64,000 bases of DNA from Rubrivivax gelatinosus IL144 (GTDB lineage Bacteria; Pseudomonadota; Gammaproteobacteria; Burkholderiales; Burkholderiaceae_C). Made by a program: the position numbers and the translations under genes. The stretch lies in assembly GCF_000284255.1 (NCBI RefSeq), contig NC_017075.1, positions 3,782,001 to 3,846,000 of the forward strand, written 5' to 3'. This document shows, piece by piece, positions 1 through 8,688 of the stretch (positions are counted from its first letter, which is position 1; each line of letters opens with the position of its first letter). Under the pieces are notes generated by a model, which saw only the letters and a list, made by a program, of their open reading frames with translations, was not told the DNA's origin and made no database searches.

Positions 1-6
1 CCTGCG

Positions 7-2928
7 GTGCCCCGACCCTCCGCCGACATGACGCCGCTGGCCGCCCTGTCCGCCGACTGGCCGACGCTGGACCGGCTGCTCGACGAGGCGCTGGCGCTCG
101 CCGCGCCGCAGCGCGCCGTCTGGCTCGAGCGCCTGGACGGCGAGGCCGCGCCCTTGCGCGAGACGCTGCGCCGCCTGCTCGCGCTGCACCACGAGGCCGA
201 GACCGAGGACTTCCTCGCCACGCTGCCGGCGCTGGACCTGCGGCCCGAGGTCGGCGTCGACCACGAACCCGGGCCCGGCGACCGGGTCGGCCCGTGGCGG
301 CTCGTCGGCCTGCTCGGCGAAGGCGGCATGGGCAGCGTCTGGCGCGCCGAACGGGCCGACGGCGCCTACCGGCGCGAGGTGGCGCTGAAGCTGCCGCGCA
401 TCGGCTGGGGGCGCGGCCTGGCCGAGCGGCTGGCGCGCGAACGCGACATCCTCGCCTCGCTGGAGCACCGCCACATCGCCCGGCTCTACGACGCCGGCGT
501 CGACGCGCTGGGCCGGCCCTGGCTGGCGCTGGAGATCGTGCAGGGCGAGCCGATCGACGCCTGGTGCGCGGCGCGCGGCAGCAGCCTGCACGAGCGCCTG
601 GCGCTGCTGGCGCAGGCCTGCGACGCGGTGGCCTACGCCCATTCGCGCCTGGTGATCCACCGCGACCTCAAACCCGCCAACATCCTCGTCACCGCCGACG
701 GCGAGGTGCGGCTGCTGGACTTCGGCATCGCCCGGCTGCTCGACCCCGGCGGCGACGGCGCCGACACCGAGGTCGGCCAGCGCGCGCTGACGCCCGACTA
801 CGCCAGCCCCGAGCAGGTGCTGGCGCGGCCGCTGGGCACGGCCAGCGACGTCTACGGCCTGGGCGTCGTCGGCTTCGAGCTGTGCACCGGCCAGCGCCCG
901 CACCGGCGCCCCCGGAGCGCGGCCGAACTCGCGCGCGCCGTCGCCGACGAAGAGCTGCCGCTGGCCAGCCGCGTCGCGGCGGACCCGCAGCGTGCGAAGG
1001 CGCTGCGCGGCGATCTCGACGCGGTGCTGGCCACCGCGCTGGCCCGCGAGCCGGCGCGGCGCTACGCCAGCGCCGGCGCCCTGGCCGAGGACCTGCGCCG
1101 CTGGCAGGTCGGCGAAGCCGTGTCGGCGCGGGTGCCGCCACGCGCCGAGCGCCTGCGCCGCCTGCTGCGCCGGCACCGCACGCCGGTGGCGGCGGCGGCA
1201 CTCGCCGCGACGGCGCTGCTCGCCGGCTCGGCCGTCGCGCTGGTGCAGGCGCGCCGGGCGCAGGAGCTGGCCCGTGCCGCGACCGCCGCCAGCGCCGAGG
1301 CCCGCCAGGCCGCCGAGCGCGCGACCGCGGTGCAGGACTTCCTGGTCGGCATCTTCAACGCCAGCTCGGCGCGCCAGGACGACCCGCAGAAGGCGCGCCA
1401 GGTCAGCGCGCGCGAGCTGCTCGACCTGGGCGCGCAGCGCCTGGACGAGGCCCTGGCCGACCAGCCCGCGGCGCGCCAGCAGCTGGCCGGCACGCTGAGC
1501 GCGCTGTACGCCGAGCTCGACCTCGACGAACGCAGCCTGCCGCTGGCCGAACGCGCCGAGCAGGAGGCGGCACGGCTGTACGGCAGCGGCTCCGAGCCGC
1601 ATCTGCAGGCGCTGGCGCGGCTGCTGGGGCGCAGCCACGAGAGCGGCAAGGTGGCGCCGGCCGCCGCACGCGCGCTGTCCGAACGCGCGCTGGCGGTGGC
1701 CGAAGCGGCCAGCACGCCCTCGGCCGGGCGCAGCGCGCTGTGGCAGTCGCTGGCGATGGTGCGCGAGGCGAGCGACCTGCGGGACGCCGAGGCGCTCGCA
1801 CGGCGCGCGCTGGCCGACGCCCAGGCCGCGCACGACGAGGACCAGATCGCCGCCGCGATGGGCGTGCTCGGCACCGTGCTGTACCGCCAGCAGCGCCCGG
1901 CCGAGGCCGAGCCGCTGCTGGCCGAGAGCATCCGCCGCGCGCGCCGCGAAGCCACCGCATGGGACCTGGGCGTGCGCCGCGCCTACCTGGCCGAGGTGCA
2001 GGCCCAGCGCCTGCGTTACGGCGCCGCCGTGCAGACGCTGCAGACGGCGCTGGACGAGGCCCGGCGCCGCTACGGCGAGGACCATCTCGACACCCAGCAG
2101 CTGCGCCTGCGGCTGGGCTCGCTGGCGGCGGCGACCGGCCGTTTCGATGCCGCGCTGCCCTTGCTGGAAGAAGCGCGGCGGCGCTGGGCGGCACAGGGCG
2201 AGGCGCGCCGGCTGCAGACGAGCCTGGTGCTCTTCGAGCTGGGCACCGTGCTGCGCGAGCAAGGCCGCCTCGCCGAGGCCGAACGGCGGCTGAACGAAGC
2301 GCTGACGCTGCGCCAGCTGCTGCGCCCGGACAGCGTGGCCGCCGAGAACGTGCGCCAGGACCTGGCGCTGACGCTGGCGATGCAGGGCCGCGGCGATGCG
2401 GCCAGGCGCCTGCTCGACGAGGTCGACTCGCGCCTGGGCGACGGTCGCGCCGCGCCGGCGCTGGCCGAACGCCAGCGCCTGATGCGTGCCCGCATCGAAG
2501 GCCTTCAAGGCCACGCCGCGGCCGCGCGCACGCTGCTGGCGCCCTTGCGCGACACCGGCCTGGAGCGCCCGCCGGCGCGCGGGCTGGAACTGCAGGCCGC
2601 GTTCCAGCTCACGGCGCTGGACCTCGCGCAAGACGACGGCGCGACCGCGGCGCGCCGCCTGGGCGGCCTGGCCGCGGCGCTCACCGGCGCCGGCCTGTGG
2701 GAGACGGCGCCCGGCCTCGCGGCGCGCTGGCATCTGCTGTGCGCGCGCCTGGCGCACGCCGGCGGGCCGGTGCTGGCCGCCGATGCGGCGGATCACGAGA
2801 ACCAGGCGCAGCGCCTGCTGGCGGGGAACCAGTCGGCCGAGAGCACGCTGTCGCGCGAGTTGAAGGCGGTGCGCGCCCTGCCCGTCGGCCCGGCGGCCGG
2901 CCCGGCGCCGGCCTGCGCGCGGCGCTGA
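7..2928 (+). CDS. Membrane-anchored Ser/Thr protein kinase with TPR tail
   Basis: The reading frame is open to the window edge; GTG at 7 and ATG at 28 are candidate starts and the true one may lie upstream. Numbered from 7, the kinase domain spans about 97-370: Gly-rich loop GEGGMG near 104, VALK lysine at 128, HRDLKPAN with HRD at 218-220, DFG at 238-240 and an APE-like SPEQ. One transmembrane segment follows at about 393-413, then roughly 550 residues of Ala/Leu/Glu-rich helical repeats that look like TPRs. The layout is the PknB-like type with a cytoplasmic kinase and a probable periplasmic TPR region. Such kinases in Burkholderiales often follow an ECF sigma factor gene; that neighbour would be outside the window. 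Substrate unknown. Confidence 0.88.
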   Translation: MPRPSADMTPLAALSADWPTLDRLLDEALALAAPQRAVWLERLDGEAAPLRETLRRLLALHHEAETEDFLATLPALDLRPEVGVDHEPGPGDRVGPWRLVGLLGEGGMGSVWRAERADGAYRREVALKLPRIGWGRGLAERLARERDILASLEHRHIARLYDAGVDALGRPWLALEIVQGEPIDAWCAARGSSLHERLALLAQACDAVAYAHSRLVIHRDLKPANILVTADGEVRLLDFGIARLLDPGGDGADTEVGQRALTPDYASPEQVLARPLGTASDVYGLGVVGFELCTGQRPHRRPRSAAELARAVADEELPLASRVAADPQRAKALRGDLDAVLATALAREPARRYASAGALAEDLRRWQVGEAVSARVPPRAERLRRLLRRHRTPVAAAALAATALLAGSAVALVQARRAQELARAATAASAEARQAAERATAVQDFLVGIFNASSARQDDPQKARQVSARELLDLGAQRLDEALADQPAARQQLAGTLSALYAELDLDERSLPLAERAEQEAARLYGSGSEPHLQALARLLGRSHESGKVAPAAARALSERALAVAEAASTPSAGRSALWQSLAMVREASDLRDAEALARRALADAQAAHDEDQIAAAMGVLGTVLYRQQRPAEAEPLLAESIRRARREATAWDLGVRRAYLAEVQAQRLRYGAAVQTLQTALDEARRRYGEDHLDTQQLRLRLGSLAAATGRFDAALPLLEEARRRWAAQGEARRLQTSLVLFELGTVLREQGRLAEAERRLNEALTLRQLLRPDSVAAENVRQDLALTLAMQGRGDAARRLLDEVDSRLGDGRAAPALAERQRLMRARIEGLQGHAAAARTLLAPLRDTGLERPPARGLELQAAFQLTALDLAQDDGATAARRLGGLAAALTGAGLWETAPGLAARWHLLCARLAHAGGPVLAADAADHENQAQRLLAGNQSAESTLSRELKAVRALPVGPAAGPAPACARR

Positions 2929-2929
2929 A

Positions 2930-3325
2930 TCAGCCGCCCTGGTTGCGCATCCAGTCGGCGGTGCCGAACAGCGACTCGGCGAGCTTGTCGGCCAGCGCCG
3001 GCTCGATCTCGCGCTCGGCCAGCGCCTGGATCATGCAGGCCATCCACTGGTCGCGCTCGGCGATGCCGATCGCATACGGCAGGTGGCGGGCGCGCAGCCG
3101 CGGGTGGCCGAAACGCTGCACGTAGTGGTCGGGGCCGCCCAGCCAGCCGCAGAGGAACCAGAACAGCTTGTCGCGCGAGCCGTCCAGGCTCTGCGGATGC
3201 AGCGCGCGCAGGCCGGCGTAGGCCGGTTCGAGCTCCATCAGGTCGTAGAAGCGGTCGACCAGCGCACGCACGCCGGTCTCGCCGTCCAGGCGCTCGAACG
3301 GCGTCGGGGCCGTGGCCTCGCTCAC
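2930..3325 (-). CDS. glbO: Group II truncated hemoglobin
   Basis: 131-residue globin. It has the group II (TrHb2, GlbO/YjbI-like) pattern: FYDLM with the B10 tyrosine, the YVQRFGHPRLRARHLPY stretch that holds the proximal histidine, and RDQWMACM with the G8 tryptophan. These proteins bind O2 or NO and are often tied to respiration or nitrosative stress. The GTG start at 3325 overlaps the stop of the upstream FlhG-like gene (GTGA), so the two are translationally coupled. The stop lies 2 bp from the end of the convergent kinase gene. The family call is firm; the role in this operon is inferred. Confidence 0.85.
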   Translation of the reverse strand: MSEATAPTPFERLDGETGVRALVDRFYDLMELEPAYAGLRALHPQSLDGSRDKLFWFLCGWLGGPDHYVQRFGHPRLRARHLPYAIGIAERDQWMACMIQALAEREIEPALADKLAESLFGTADWMRNQGG

Positions 3326-4161
3326 CTGACGCCGTCGGTGGAAGCCAGCAGCCGCGTCGCGACGCCGACCATCGCGATGGCGGCCGGCGCACCGGGCAGG
3401 CTTTCGAGCAGCAGCTGGCGGCGCAGCACGGCTTCGCGCACCGAGGGATCGGCCGGCAGTTCGCCGAGCAGGTCCAGGCGCACCGGGCCGTCCAGCGAGG
3501 GCACGACGTAGCGGTCGACGACGGCCTGCAGCTGCTGGCGCACGGCACGGCCTTCGCCGGGGCGGCGGGCCTGGTTGACCAGCACGTGCATCTGGCGCCG
3601 GCCCTGGGTGGTCGCCAGGACCTTGATCGTCGCGTAGGCGTCGGTGAGCGAGGTCGGCTCGGGCGTCGCGACGACGAACACGTCGTCGGCCAGAGAGACG
3701 GCGTAGAGCACGACGTCGGAGATGCCGGCGCCGGTGTCCAGGATGACGTGGTCGAAACGCGGCGCGACCTCGGAGATCACGCGCTGCAGCTGGTCGCGCA
3801 CTTCGGGCGTCATGCGCGAGTACTCGACCATGCCCGAGCCGGCGAGCAGCACCGTGAAGCCGCCCGGCGCCGGCAACAGCGCGTCCTCGAGCGAGCACTT
3901 GCCGGTGAAGACGTCGTGCAGCGTCAGCTTGGGATACAGGTTGAGCACGACGTCCAGGTTCGCCAGCCCCAGGTCGGCGTCGAGCACGAGCACGCGCCGG
4001 CCCTGGCGGGCGAGTGCGGCGGCCAGATTGGCGGCGACGAAGGTCTTGCCGACCCCGCCCTTGCCGCTGGTGATCGCGCTGATGCGCGCACGCGGCCGCG
4101 CGGCGCGCGGGGCGTCGTCTCGGGAGCTTGGCACGGCGGCCGGCGGGATACCGTCGGTCAT
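3322..4161 (-). CDS. flhG: MinD/ParA-family ATPase, FlhG (FleN/YlxH)-like
   Basis: 279-residue P-loop ATPase with the deviant Walker A SGKGGVGKT at 32-40 and LDADLGLANLDVVLNL after it, the signature of the FlhG/FleN/MinD group. FlhG proteins limit flagellar number and placement with the SRP-type GTPase FlhF. FlhF is not in the window, but cheR-cheD-cheB lie 900 bp away on the other strand, which favours FlhG over cell-division MinD; no minC or minE is adjacent. ATG at 4161 overlaps the stop of the diguanylate cyclase gene (ATGA), and its own stop overlaps the hemoglobin start, so three genes form one coupled unit. Confidence 0.75.
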   Translation of the reverse strand: MTDGIPPAAVPSSRDDAPRAARPRARISAITSGKGGVGKTFVAANLAAALARQGRRVLVLDADLGLANLDVVLNLYPKLTLHDVFTGKCSLEDALLPAPGGFTVLLAGSGMVEYSRMTPEVRDQLQRVISEVAPRFDHVILDTGAGISDVVLYAVSLADDVFVVATPEPTSLTDAYATIKVLATTQGRRQMHVLVNQARRPGEGRAVRQQLQAVVDRYVVPSLDGPVRLDLLGELPADPSVREAVLRRQLLLESLPGAPAAIAMVGVATRLLASTDGVR

Positions 4162-4886
4162 ATGAAGTCCTGGAAGCTCGTGGAGTCGAACAACAGTCGC
4201 TTTTCCTCGTGGCTGACGTGCGAGTCCGCCGTCGGCTCGAGAAGCACGCGGTTGCGGCCGGCGGCCTTGGCCGCGTAGAGCTGCAGGTCGGCACGTTCCA
4301 GCCACAGCGCCGGCGTGGAACGCACCCATTGCGGCGCGAACGCACCGCCGACACTGATGCTGACGGCCAGTTCGCGGCCGTTGGCACAGGGTACGCGCAG
4401 GCGCTCGACCTGCTGGCGGATCCTTTCGGCCACGGTCTGGCCGAAAGTGTGCGGACAGTTGGGCAGGATGATCGCGAACTCCTCGCCACCCACACGGGCG
4501 ACCAGGTCCATCGGCCTCACGCTGTCGGCGAGCACGCCGGCGACGGCGCGGATGACCTCGTCTCCGGCGGCGTGGCCGAAGCGATCGTTGACGAGCTTGA
4601 AGTGGTCGATGTCGGCGACCAGCATCAACGCCGGCTCGCCGCTGCGTGCGACGCGATCGATCTCGCGTTCGAGCGCGAGCTGGAAGGCGCGGCGGTTGGA
4701 CAGGCCGGTCAGCGCGTCACGGCTGGACAGTTCGACGAGCGCGTCGATCAGCTGCTGCATCCAGGCGGTGCTGCCGCGCTCGCCGTGCGGCTCCGGCACG
4801 CCGGAATGGGCGAGCAACTGCAGCGCCTGGTCCAGGCGCAGCGGCAGGGTCTCGTCGGCGGGAATCGGGTGACAGGGACGATCCAC
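4158..4886 (-). CDS. Diguanylate cyclase (GGDEF domain) with I-site
   Basis: 242 residues. The GGDEF domain fills about 52-220: RDALTGLSNRRAF, DIDHFKLVND, the active-site GGEEF at 133-137 and SVGGAF. An RPMD motif at 124-127 sits exactly five residues before GGEEF, the spacing of the RxxD allosteric inhibition site, so an active, product-inhibited c-di-GMP synthase is likely. The first 50 residues hold no recognisable sensor and no membrane segment, so it is probably cytoplasmic. It heads an operon with an FlhG-like ATPase and a truncated hemoglobin, next to chemotaxis genes, consistent with control of motility. Confidence 0.88.
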   Translation of the reverse strand: MDRPCHPIPADETLPLRLDQALQLLAHSGVPEPHGERGSTAWMQQLIDALVELSSRDALTGLSNRRAFQLALEREIDRVARSGEPALMLVADIDHFKLVNDRFGHAAGDEVIRAVAGVLADSVRPMDLVARVGGEEFAIILPNCPHTFGQTVAERIRQQVERLRVPCANGRELAVSISVGGAFAPQWVRSTPALWLERADLQLYAAKAAGRNRVLLEPTADSHVSHEEKRLLFDSTSFQDFI

Positions 4887-5083
4887 GGGATGCGGTCTTG
4901 GGGCGCCGATCGGTCCGACACCCCCGGGAAAGCACCAGTCTAGCCGGGGTTACGCCCCTCGCAAATGGGATCTGAGAGGAAAACGCCTCACAACTCCAGC
5001 CCACGGCAACGGCGCGTGACGCGACACTGGCGGCCGGAATCATCATCCTCGGCTTGGCGCTGCGTGCCCGGCCCCGTCCCGCC

Positions 5084-5926
5084 ATGAACGCTGCCCTGCC
5101 CGTGCTGGCCAATGTTGCCGAACAGGAGTTCACGCTCTCGGCGGCCGACTTCGAACGCATCCGCCAGCTGATCTACCAGCGCGCCGGCATCAGCCTGCAC
5201 GCGGGCAAGCAGGCGATGGTCTACAGCCGGCTGTCGCGCCGGCTGCGCGAGACCGGCTACCGCGACTTCTCGAGTTATCTGCAGGCGCTCGAACGCGGCG
5301 GCTCCGACCAGGAGTGGCAGGAGTTCATCAACTGCCTGACCACCAACCTGACGGCCTTCTTCCGCGAGGAGCACCACTTCCACGCACTGGTGGAGGACCT
5401 GCGTGCGCGCGCCTCCAAGCCGATCCGCATCTGGTGCAACGCCGCGTCGACCGGCGAGGAACCGTACTCGCTGGCGATGACCGTGGCCGAGACGCTGGGC
5501 GCCTCGGCGCAGGTGAAGATCCTGTGCAGCGACATCGACACCAAGGTGCTGGCCACCGCCAGCCGCGGCGTCTACGGCGCCGACGCGCGCGGCCTGTCGC
5601 CCGAGCGGCTCAAGCGCCACTTCATGCGCGGCACGGCCAAGAACGAAGGCTTCATCCGGGTCAAACCCGAGCTGTCGCGGCTGATCGAGTTCCGTACCTT
5701 CAACCTGATGAGCACGAGCTGGTCGGCGCTGGGCGACCCGTTCGACATCGTGTTCTGCCGCAACGTGATGATCTATTTCGACAACCCGACGCAGCGCAAG
5801 GTGCTCGAGCGCACGCACGCGGCGATGAAGCCCGGCGGCCTGCTCTACGTCGGCCACTCGGAGAACTTCACCGACTCGCGCGATCTGTTCAGATTGCGCG
5901 GAAAAACGATCTACGAGCGTGTCTGA
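5084..5926 (+). CDS. cheR: Chemotaxis protein methyltransferase CheR
   Basis: 280 residues. CheR transfers methyl groups from S-adenosylmethionine to glutamates of chemoreceptors. The N-terminal helical domain (about 15-80) has RIRQLIYQRAGISL. The methyltransferase domain follows with NLTAFFREEHHF, the SAM-binding WCNAASTGEEPYSLAM, CSDIDTKVL, FDIVFCRNVMIYF and LLYVGHSEN. ATG at 5084 is preferred over an in-frame TTG at 5054 because the conserved part begins shortly after it. It starts the order cheR-cheD-cheB, the usual tail of a betaproteobacterial chemotaxis operon, but no cheA/cheW or receptor is in the window. Confidence 0.93.
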   Translation: MNAALPVLANVAEQEFTLSAADFERIRQLIYQRAGISLHAGKQAMVYSRLSRRLRETGYRDFSSYLQALERGGSDQEWQEFINCLTTNLTAFFREEHHFHALVEDLRARASKPIRIWCNAASTGEEPYSLAMTVAETLGASAQVKILCSDIDTKVLATASRGVYGADARGLSPERLKRHFMRGTAKNEGFIRVKPELSRLIEFRTFNLMSTSWSALGDPFDIVFCRNVMIYFDNPTQRKVLERTHAAMKPGGLLYVGHSENFTDSRDLFRLRGKTIYERV

Positions 5927-5950
5927 GTCGACCTGCGAGATTGTCCTGAC

Positions 5951-5978
5951 TCAAGAACGTATCCGAACCGGACGATAA
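5951..5978 (+). promoter_or_regulatory. Putative sigma-28 (FliA) promoter before cheD
   Basis: TCAAGAAC at 5951-5958, a 12-base spacer and GACGATAA at 5971-5978 resemble the flagellar sigma-28 pattern (TCAAG... then GCCGATAA), with one mismatch in the -10 part. The -10 element ends 7 bases before the annotated cheD start codon, so a transcript starting here would be nearly leaderless. Pattern seen by eye only. Confidence 0.4.
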
Positions 5979-5985
5979 GACGACC

Positions 5986-6654
5986 ATGTCAATCGCCTCC
6001 CTGTCCGCGGCGCCTGCCGCGCGTGCGCCCTCCGGGCCCTCGCGCCTGGAGCGTCTGAAGAGCGCATCGCGTCGCCCGGGCGAGGCCTCGTTCTTCTTCT
6101 ACGACTCGCACTTCCGCAACGAAGCGGTGAAGGTGCTGCCCGGCGAGTTCTTCGTGCACGACGAGGACATCCTCATCATGACGACGCTGGGCTCGTGCAT
6201 CGCCGCCTGCCTGTGGGACCGCGAGAAGAAGATCGGTGGCATGAACCACTTCATGCTGCCCGACGCCGGCGGCTCGGCCGACTGCGGCCGCTACGGCTCG
6301 TTCGCGATGGAACTGCTGATCAACGAGATGATCAAGCGCGGCGCCACGCGTTCGACGATGGAAGCCAAGGTCTTCGGCGGCGGCGCGGTCATCAGCGGCA
6401 TGAACAGCATCAACGTCGGCGAGCGCAACACGACCTTCGTGATGGACTATCTGCGCACCGAGCGCATCACGGTGGTCAGCAAGGACGTGCTGGACATCTA
6501 TCCGCGCAAAGTGTGTTTCCTGCCGCACAGCGGCAAGGCGATGGTCAAGAAACTGGCTTCGGCCAACACCGAGGCCCTGGTGGCGCAGGAACGCGCCGCC
6601 GCGACCCAGCGCGTTCCCGCCGGCAGCAGCGGCGGCAGCGTCGACCTGTTCTGA
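5986..6654 (+). CDS. cheD: Chemoreceptor glutamine deamidase CheD
   Basis: 222 residues. CheD deamidates glutamines on chemoreceptors. [13 protein letters not shown] holds the catalytic cysteine at 71 and GGMNHFMLP the histidine at 88; [19 protein letters not shown] is the conserved C-terminal core. The first 34 residues are Ala/Ser/Arg-rich and not conserved. The ATG at 5986 has no clear ribosome site and a sigma-28-like -10 lies just before it, so the start could be further in, though no ATG lies before the conserved part. Located 60 bp after cheR and 33 bp before cheB. Confidence 0.9.
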   Translation: MSIASLSAAPAARAPSGPSRLERLKSASRRPGEASFFFYDSHFRNEAVKVLPGEFFVHDEDILIMTTLGSCIAACLWDREKKIGGMNHFMLPDAGGSADCGRYGSFAMELLINEMIKRGATRSTMEAKVFGGGAVISGMNSINVGERNTTFVMDYLRTERITVVSKDVLDIYPRKVCFLPHSGKAMVKKLASANTEALVAQERAAATQRVPAGSSGGSVDLF

Positions 6655-6686
6655 ACTCGGCGCCACGGACGCAGGAGAACAAGAGG

Positions 6687-7769
6687 ATGAGCAAGACCCG
6701 CGTCGTCGTCGTCGACGATTCCGCTCTCGTACGCGGCCTGCTGGCCGAGATCATCAACCGCCAGCCGGACATGACCTGCATCGGCGCCGCCGCCGACCCG
6801 CTGGTGGCGCGCGAGATGATCCGCAACCTGAACCCCGACGTCATCACGCTGGACGTCGAGATGCCGCGCATGGACGGCATCGACTTCCTGTCGCGCCTGA
6901 TGCGGCTGCGGCCGATGCCGGTGGTGATGGTCTCGACGCTGACCGAACGCGGCGCCGAGGTGACGATGAAGGCGCTGGAACTGGGCGCCGTCGACTTCGT
7001 CGCCAAGCCCAAGATCGGCGTCGCCGACGGCCTGCGCCAGCTGGGCGACGACATCACCGAGAAGATCCGCGCCGCGACCAAGGCCCGCGTGCACCGCCTG
7101 GCGCCGGCTCCGGCCGCCGCCGGCGGCGGCGCCGCCAAGCCGGTGTCGGTGAGCCCGCTGGGCCGGCTGTCGACCGAGAAGATCATCTTCATCGGCGCCT
7201 CCACCGGCGGCACCGAAGCGACGCGCGAAGGCATCACCCAGCTGCCGCCGGACTCGCCGGCGGTGATGATCACCCAGCACATGCCGCCGGGCTTCACGAA
7301 GAGCTACGCCGCGCGGCTGAACGGGCTGGCGCGCATCCGCGTCGCCGAGGCCGTGGACGGCGAGCGCGTGCTGCCGGGCCACGCCTACATCGCCCCGGGC
7401 GGCCTGCATTTGTCGGTGGAGCGTTCGGGCGCCAACTACATCGCCCGCGTGCGCGACGGCGACCCGGTGAACCGCCACAAGCCCTCGGTCGAGGTGCTGT
7501 TCCAGTCGGCGGCGCGGGTGGTCGGCCAGAACGCGCTGGGCGTGATGCTCACCGGCATGGGCGCCGACGGCGCGCGCGCGATGCGCGAGATGCGCGACGC
7601 CGGCAGCTGGAACGTGGCCCAGGACGAAGCGACCTGCGTCGTCTTCGGCATGCCGCGCGAAGCGATCGCCCACGGCGCGGCGCACGAGGTGCTGCCGCTG
7701 CAGCGCATCGCCCCGGCGCTGATCGAGCGCCTGCGCAGCACCGCCGGCCTGGCCACCACGCGGGTCTGA
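6687..7769 (+). CDS. cheB: Chemotaxis response regulator / methylesterase CheB
   Basis: 360 residues. N-terminal receiver domain (about 4-125) with VVVVDDSA, phospho-acceptor Asp56 in [11 protein letters not shown], the STL switch and the AKPKIG lysine. An Ala/Gly-rich linker (about 138-165) leads to the methylesterase domain with IGASTGG (Ser172), ITQHMPPGF (His198) and the GMGADGA aspartate: the Ser-His-Asp triad. It removes methyl groups added by CheR and is activated by CheA phosphorylation. ATG at 6687 follows an aggag/aagagg purine stretch. Last gene of the cheR-cheD-cheB group. Confidence 0.94.
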   Translation: MSKTRVVVVDDSALVRGLLAEIINRQPDMTCIGAAADPLVAREMIRNLNPDVITLDVEMPRMDGIDFLSRLMRLRPMPVVMVSTLTERGAEVTMKALELGAVDFVAKPKIGVADGLRQLGDDITEKIRAATKARVHRLAPAPAAAGGGAAKPVSVSPLGRLSTEKIIFIGASTGGTEATREGITQLPPDSPAVMITQHMPPGFTKSYAARLNGLARIRVAEAVDGERVLPGHAYIAPGGLHLSVERSGANYIARVRDGDPVNRHKPSVEVLFQSAARVVGQNALGVMLTGMGADGARAMREMRDAGSWNVAQDEATCVVFGMPREAIAHGAAHEVLPLQRIAPALIERLRSTAGLATTRV

Positions 7770-7890
7770 CCCCGGGAATGCGGGCCGCACGCCGGCCCGG
7801 AGCTTGCTGACCCCGCAGCCACGGGCCTGCAGCGGCACGCCTTCATGCGTGCGACTAGCATCGGCGGCGGATCAGCAGCGAGGAACGAAT

Positions 7891-8676
7891 TTGGACGCGT
7901 CGTGGGTGAATGCCGTGGCCGGCTTCGGAGTCGGCACTATCGTCGGCATCACCGGCGTCGGCGGCGGGGCGCTGATGACGCCGATCCTGGTGCTGCTGTT
8001 CGGCGTCGCGCCGGCTTCGGCGATCGGCACCGACCTCTGGTTCGCCGCGATCACCAAGTCGGTCGGCGGCTTCGTGCACCACTCCAAGGGCACCGTCGAC
8101 CGCGAGGTGCTCAAGCTGCTGTGCCTGGGCAGCCTGCCGACCTCGATCGCGACGCTGGCCTGGCTGCACCTGACCAACGCCTCGCAGCTCAAGAGCGCTC
8201 TGCTGATGGACGCTCTGGGCGCAGTGCTGCTGCTGACCGCGGTGGCGATGCTGTTCAAGAAGCGCGTGCAGGCCGTGGGCCTGAAGCTGCGCACCGTGTC
8301 GCCGGTCGACTTCAAGCGCTGGCAGCCGGCGCTGACGGTGCTGGCCGGCGCCATCCTCGGCCTGCTGGTGACGCTGACCTCGATCGGCGCCGGCGCGCTC
8401 GGCGCGGTGATGCTGGTCTACCTGTACCCGTTCCGGATGACGCCGTCACGGCTGGTGGGCACCGACATCGTGCACGCGATCCCGCTGACCATCGTCGCCG
8501 GCACCGGCCACTTGATGCTGGGCAACGTCGACCTGCTGCTGCTGGGCACGCTGCTGATCGGTTCGATCCCCGGAATCATCCTCGGCTCGCATCTGGGCAC
8601 CCGCCTGCCCGAAGGCGTGCTGCGGCCGGCGATCGCGACGCTGCTCGTCGTCGCCGGCGCCAAGCTCATCCACTGA
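7891..8676 (+). CDS. TauE/SafE family sulfite/anion permease
   Basis: 261 residues, about eight hydrophobic segments, with two copies of the family pattern: VGTIVGITGVGGGALMTP near the N-terminus and LVTLTSIGAGALGAVMLVYL in the second half. TauE/SafE proteins export or import sulfite, sulfoacetate or related organic anions; the substrate is not evident here. The start chosen is TTG at 7891, seven bases after the ribosome site gagga at 7880-7884; no ATG fits. A -10-like TAGCAT lies about 30 bases upstream. It stands alone between cheB and the convergent hemW. Confidence 0.82.
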   Translation: MDASWVNAVAGFGVGTIVGITGVGGGALMTPILVLLFGVAPASAIGTDLWFAAITKSVGGFVHHSKGTVDREVLKLLCLGSLPTSIATLAWLHLTNASQLKSALLMDALGAVLLLTAVAMLFKKRVQAVGLKLRTVSPVDFKRWQPALTVLAGAILGLLVTLTSIGAGALGAVMLVYLYPFRMTPSRLVGTDIVHAIPLTIVAGTGHLMLGNVDLLLLGTLLIGSIPGIILGSHLGTRLPEGVLRPAIATLLVVAGAKLIH

Positions 8677-8688
8677 GCGCCGGGCCGC

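Noticed and set aside
3322-4161. Cell-division MinD
   Set aside because: No minC or minE is adjacent, and the chemotaxis and c-di-GMP neighbours fit FlhG better, though a general MinD/ParA role is not excluded.
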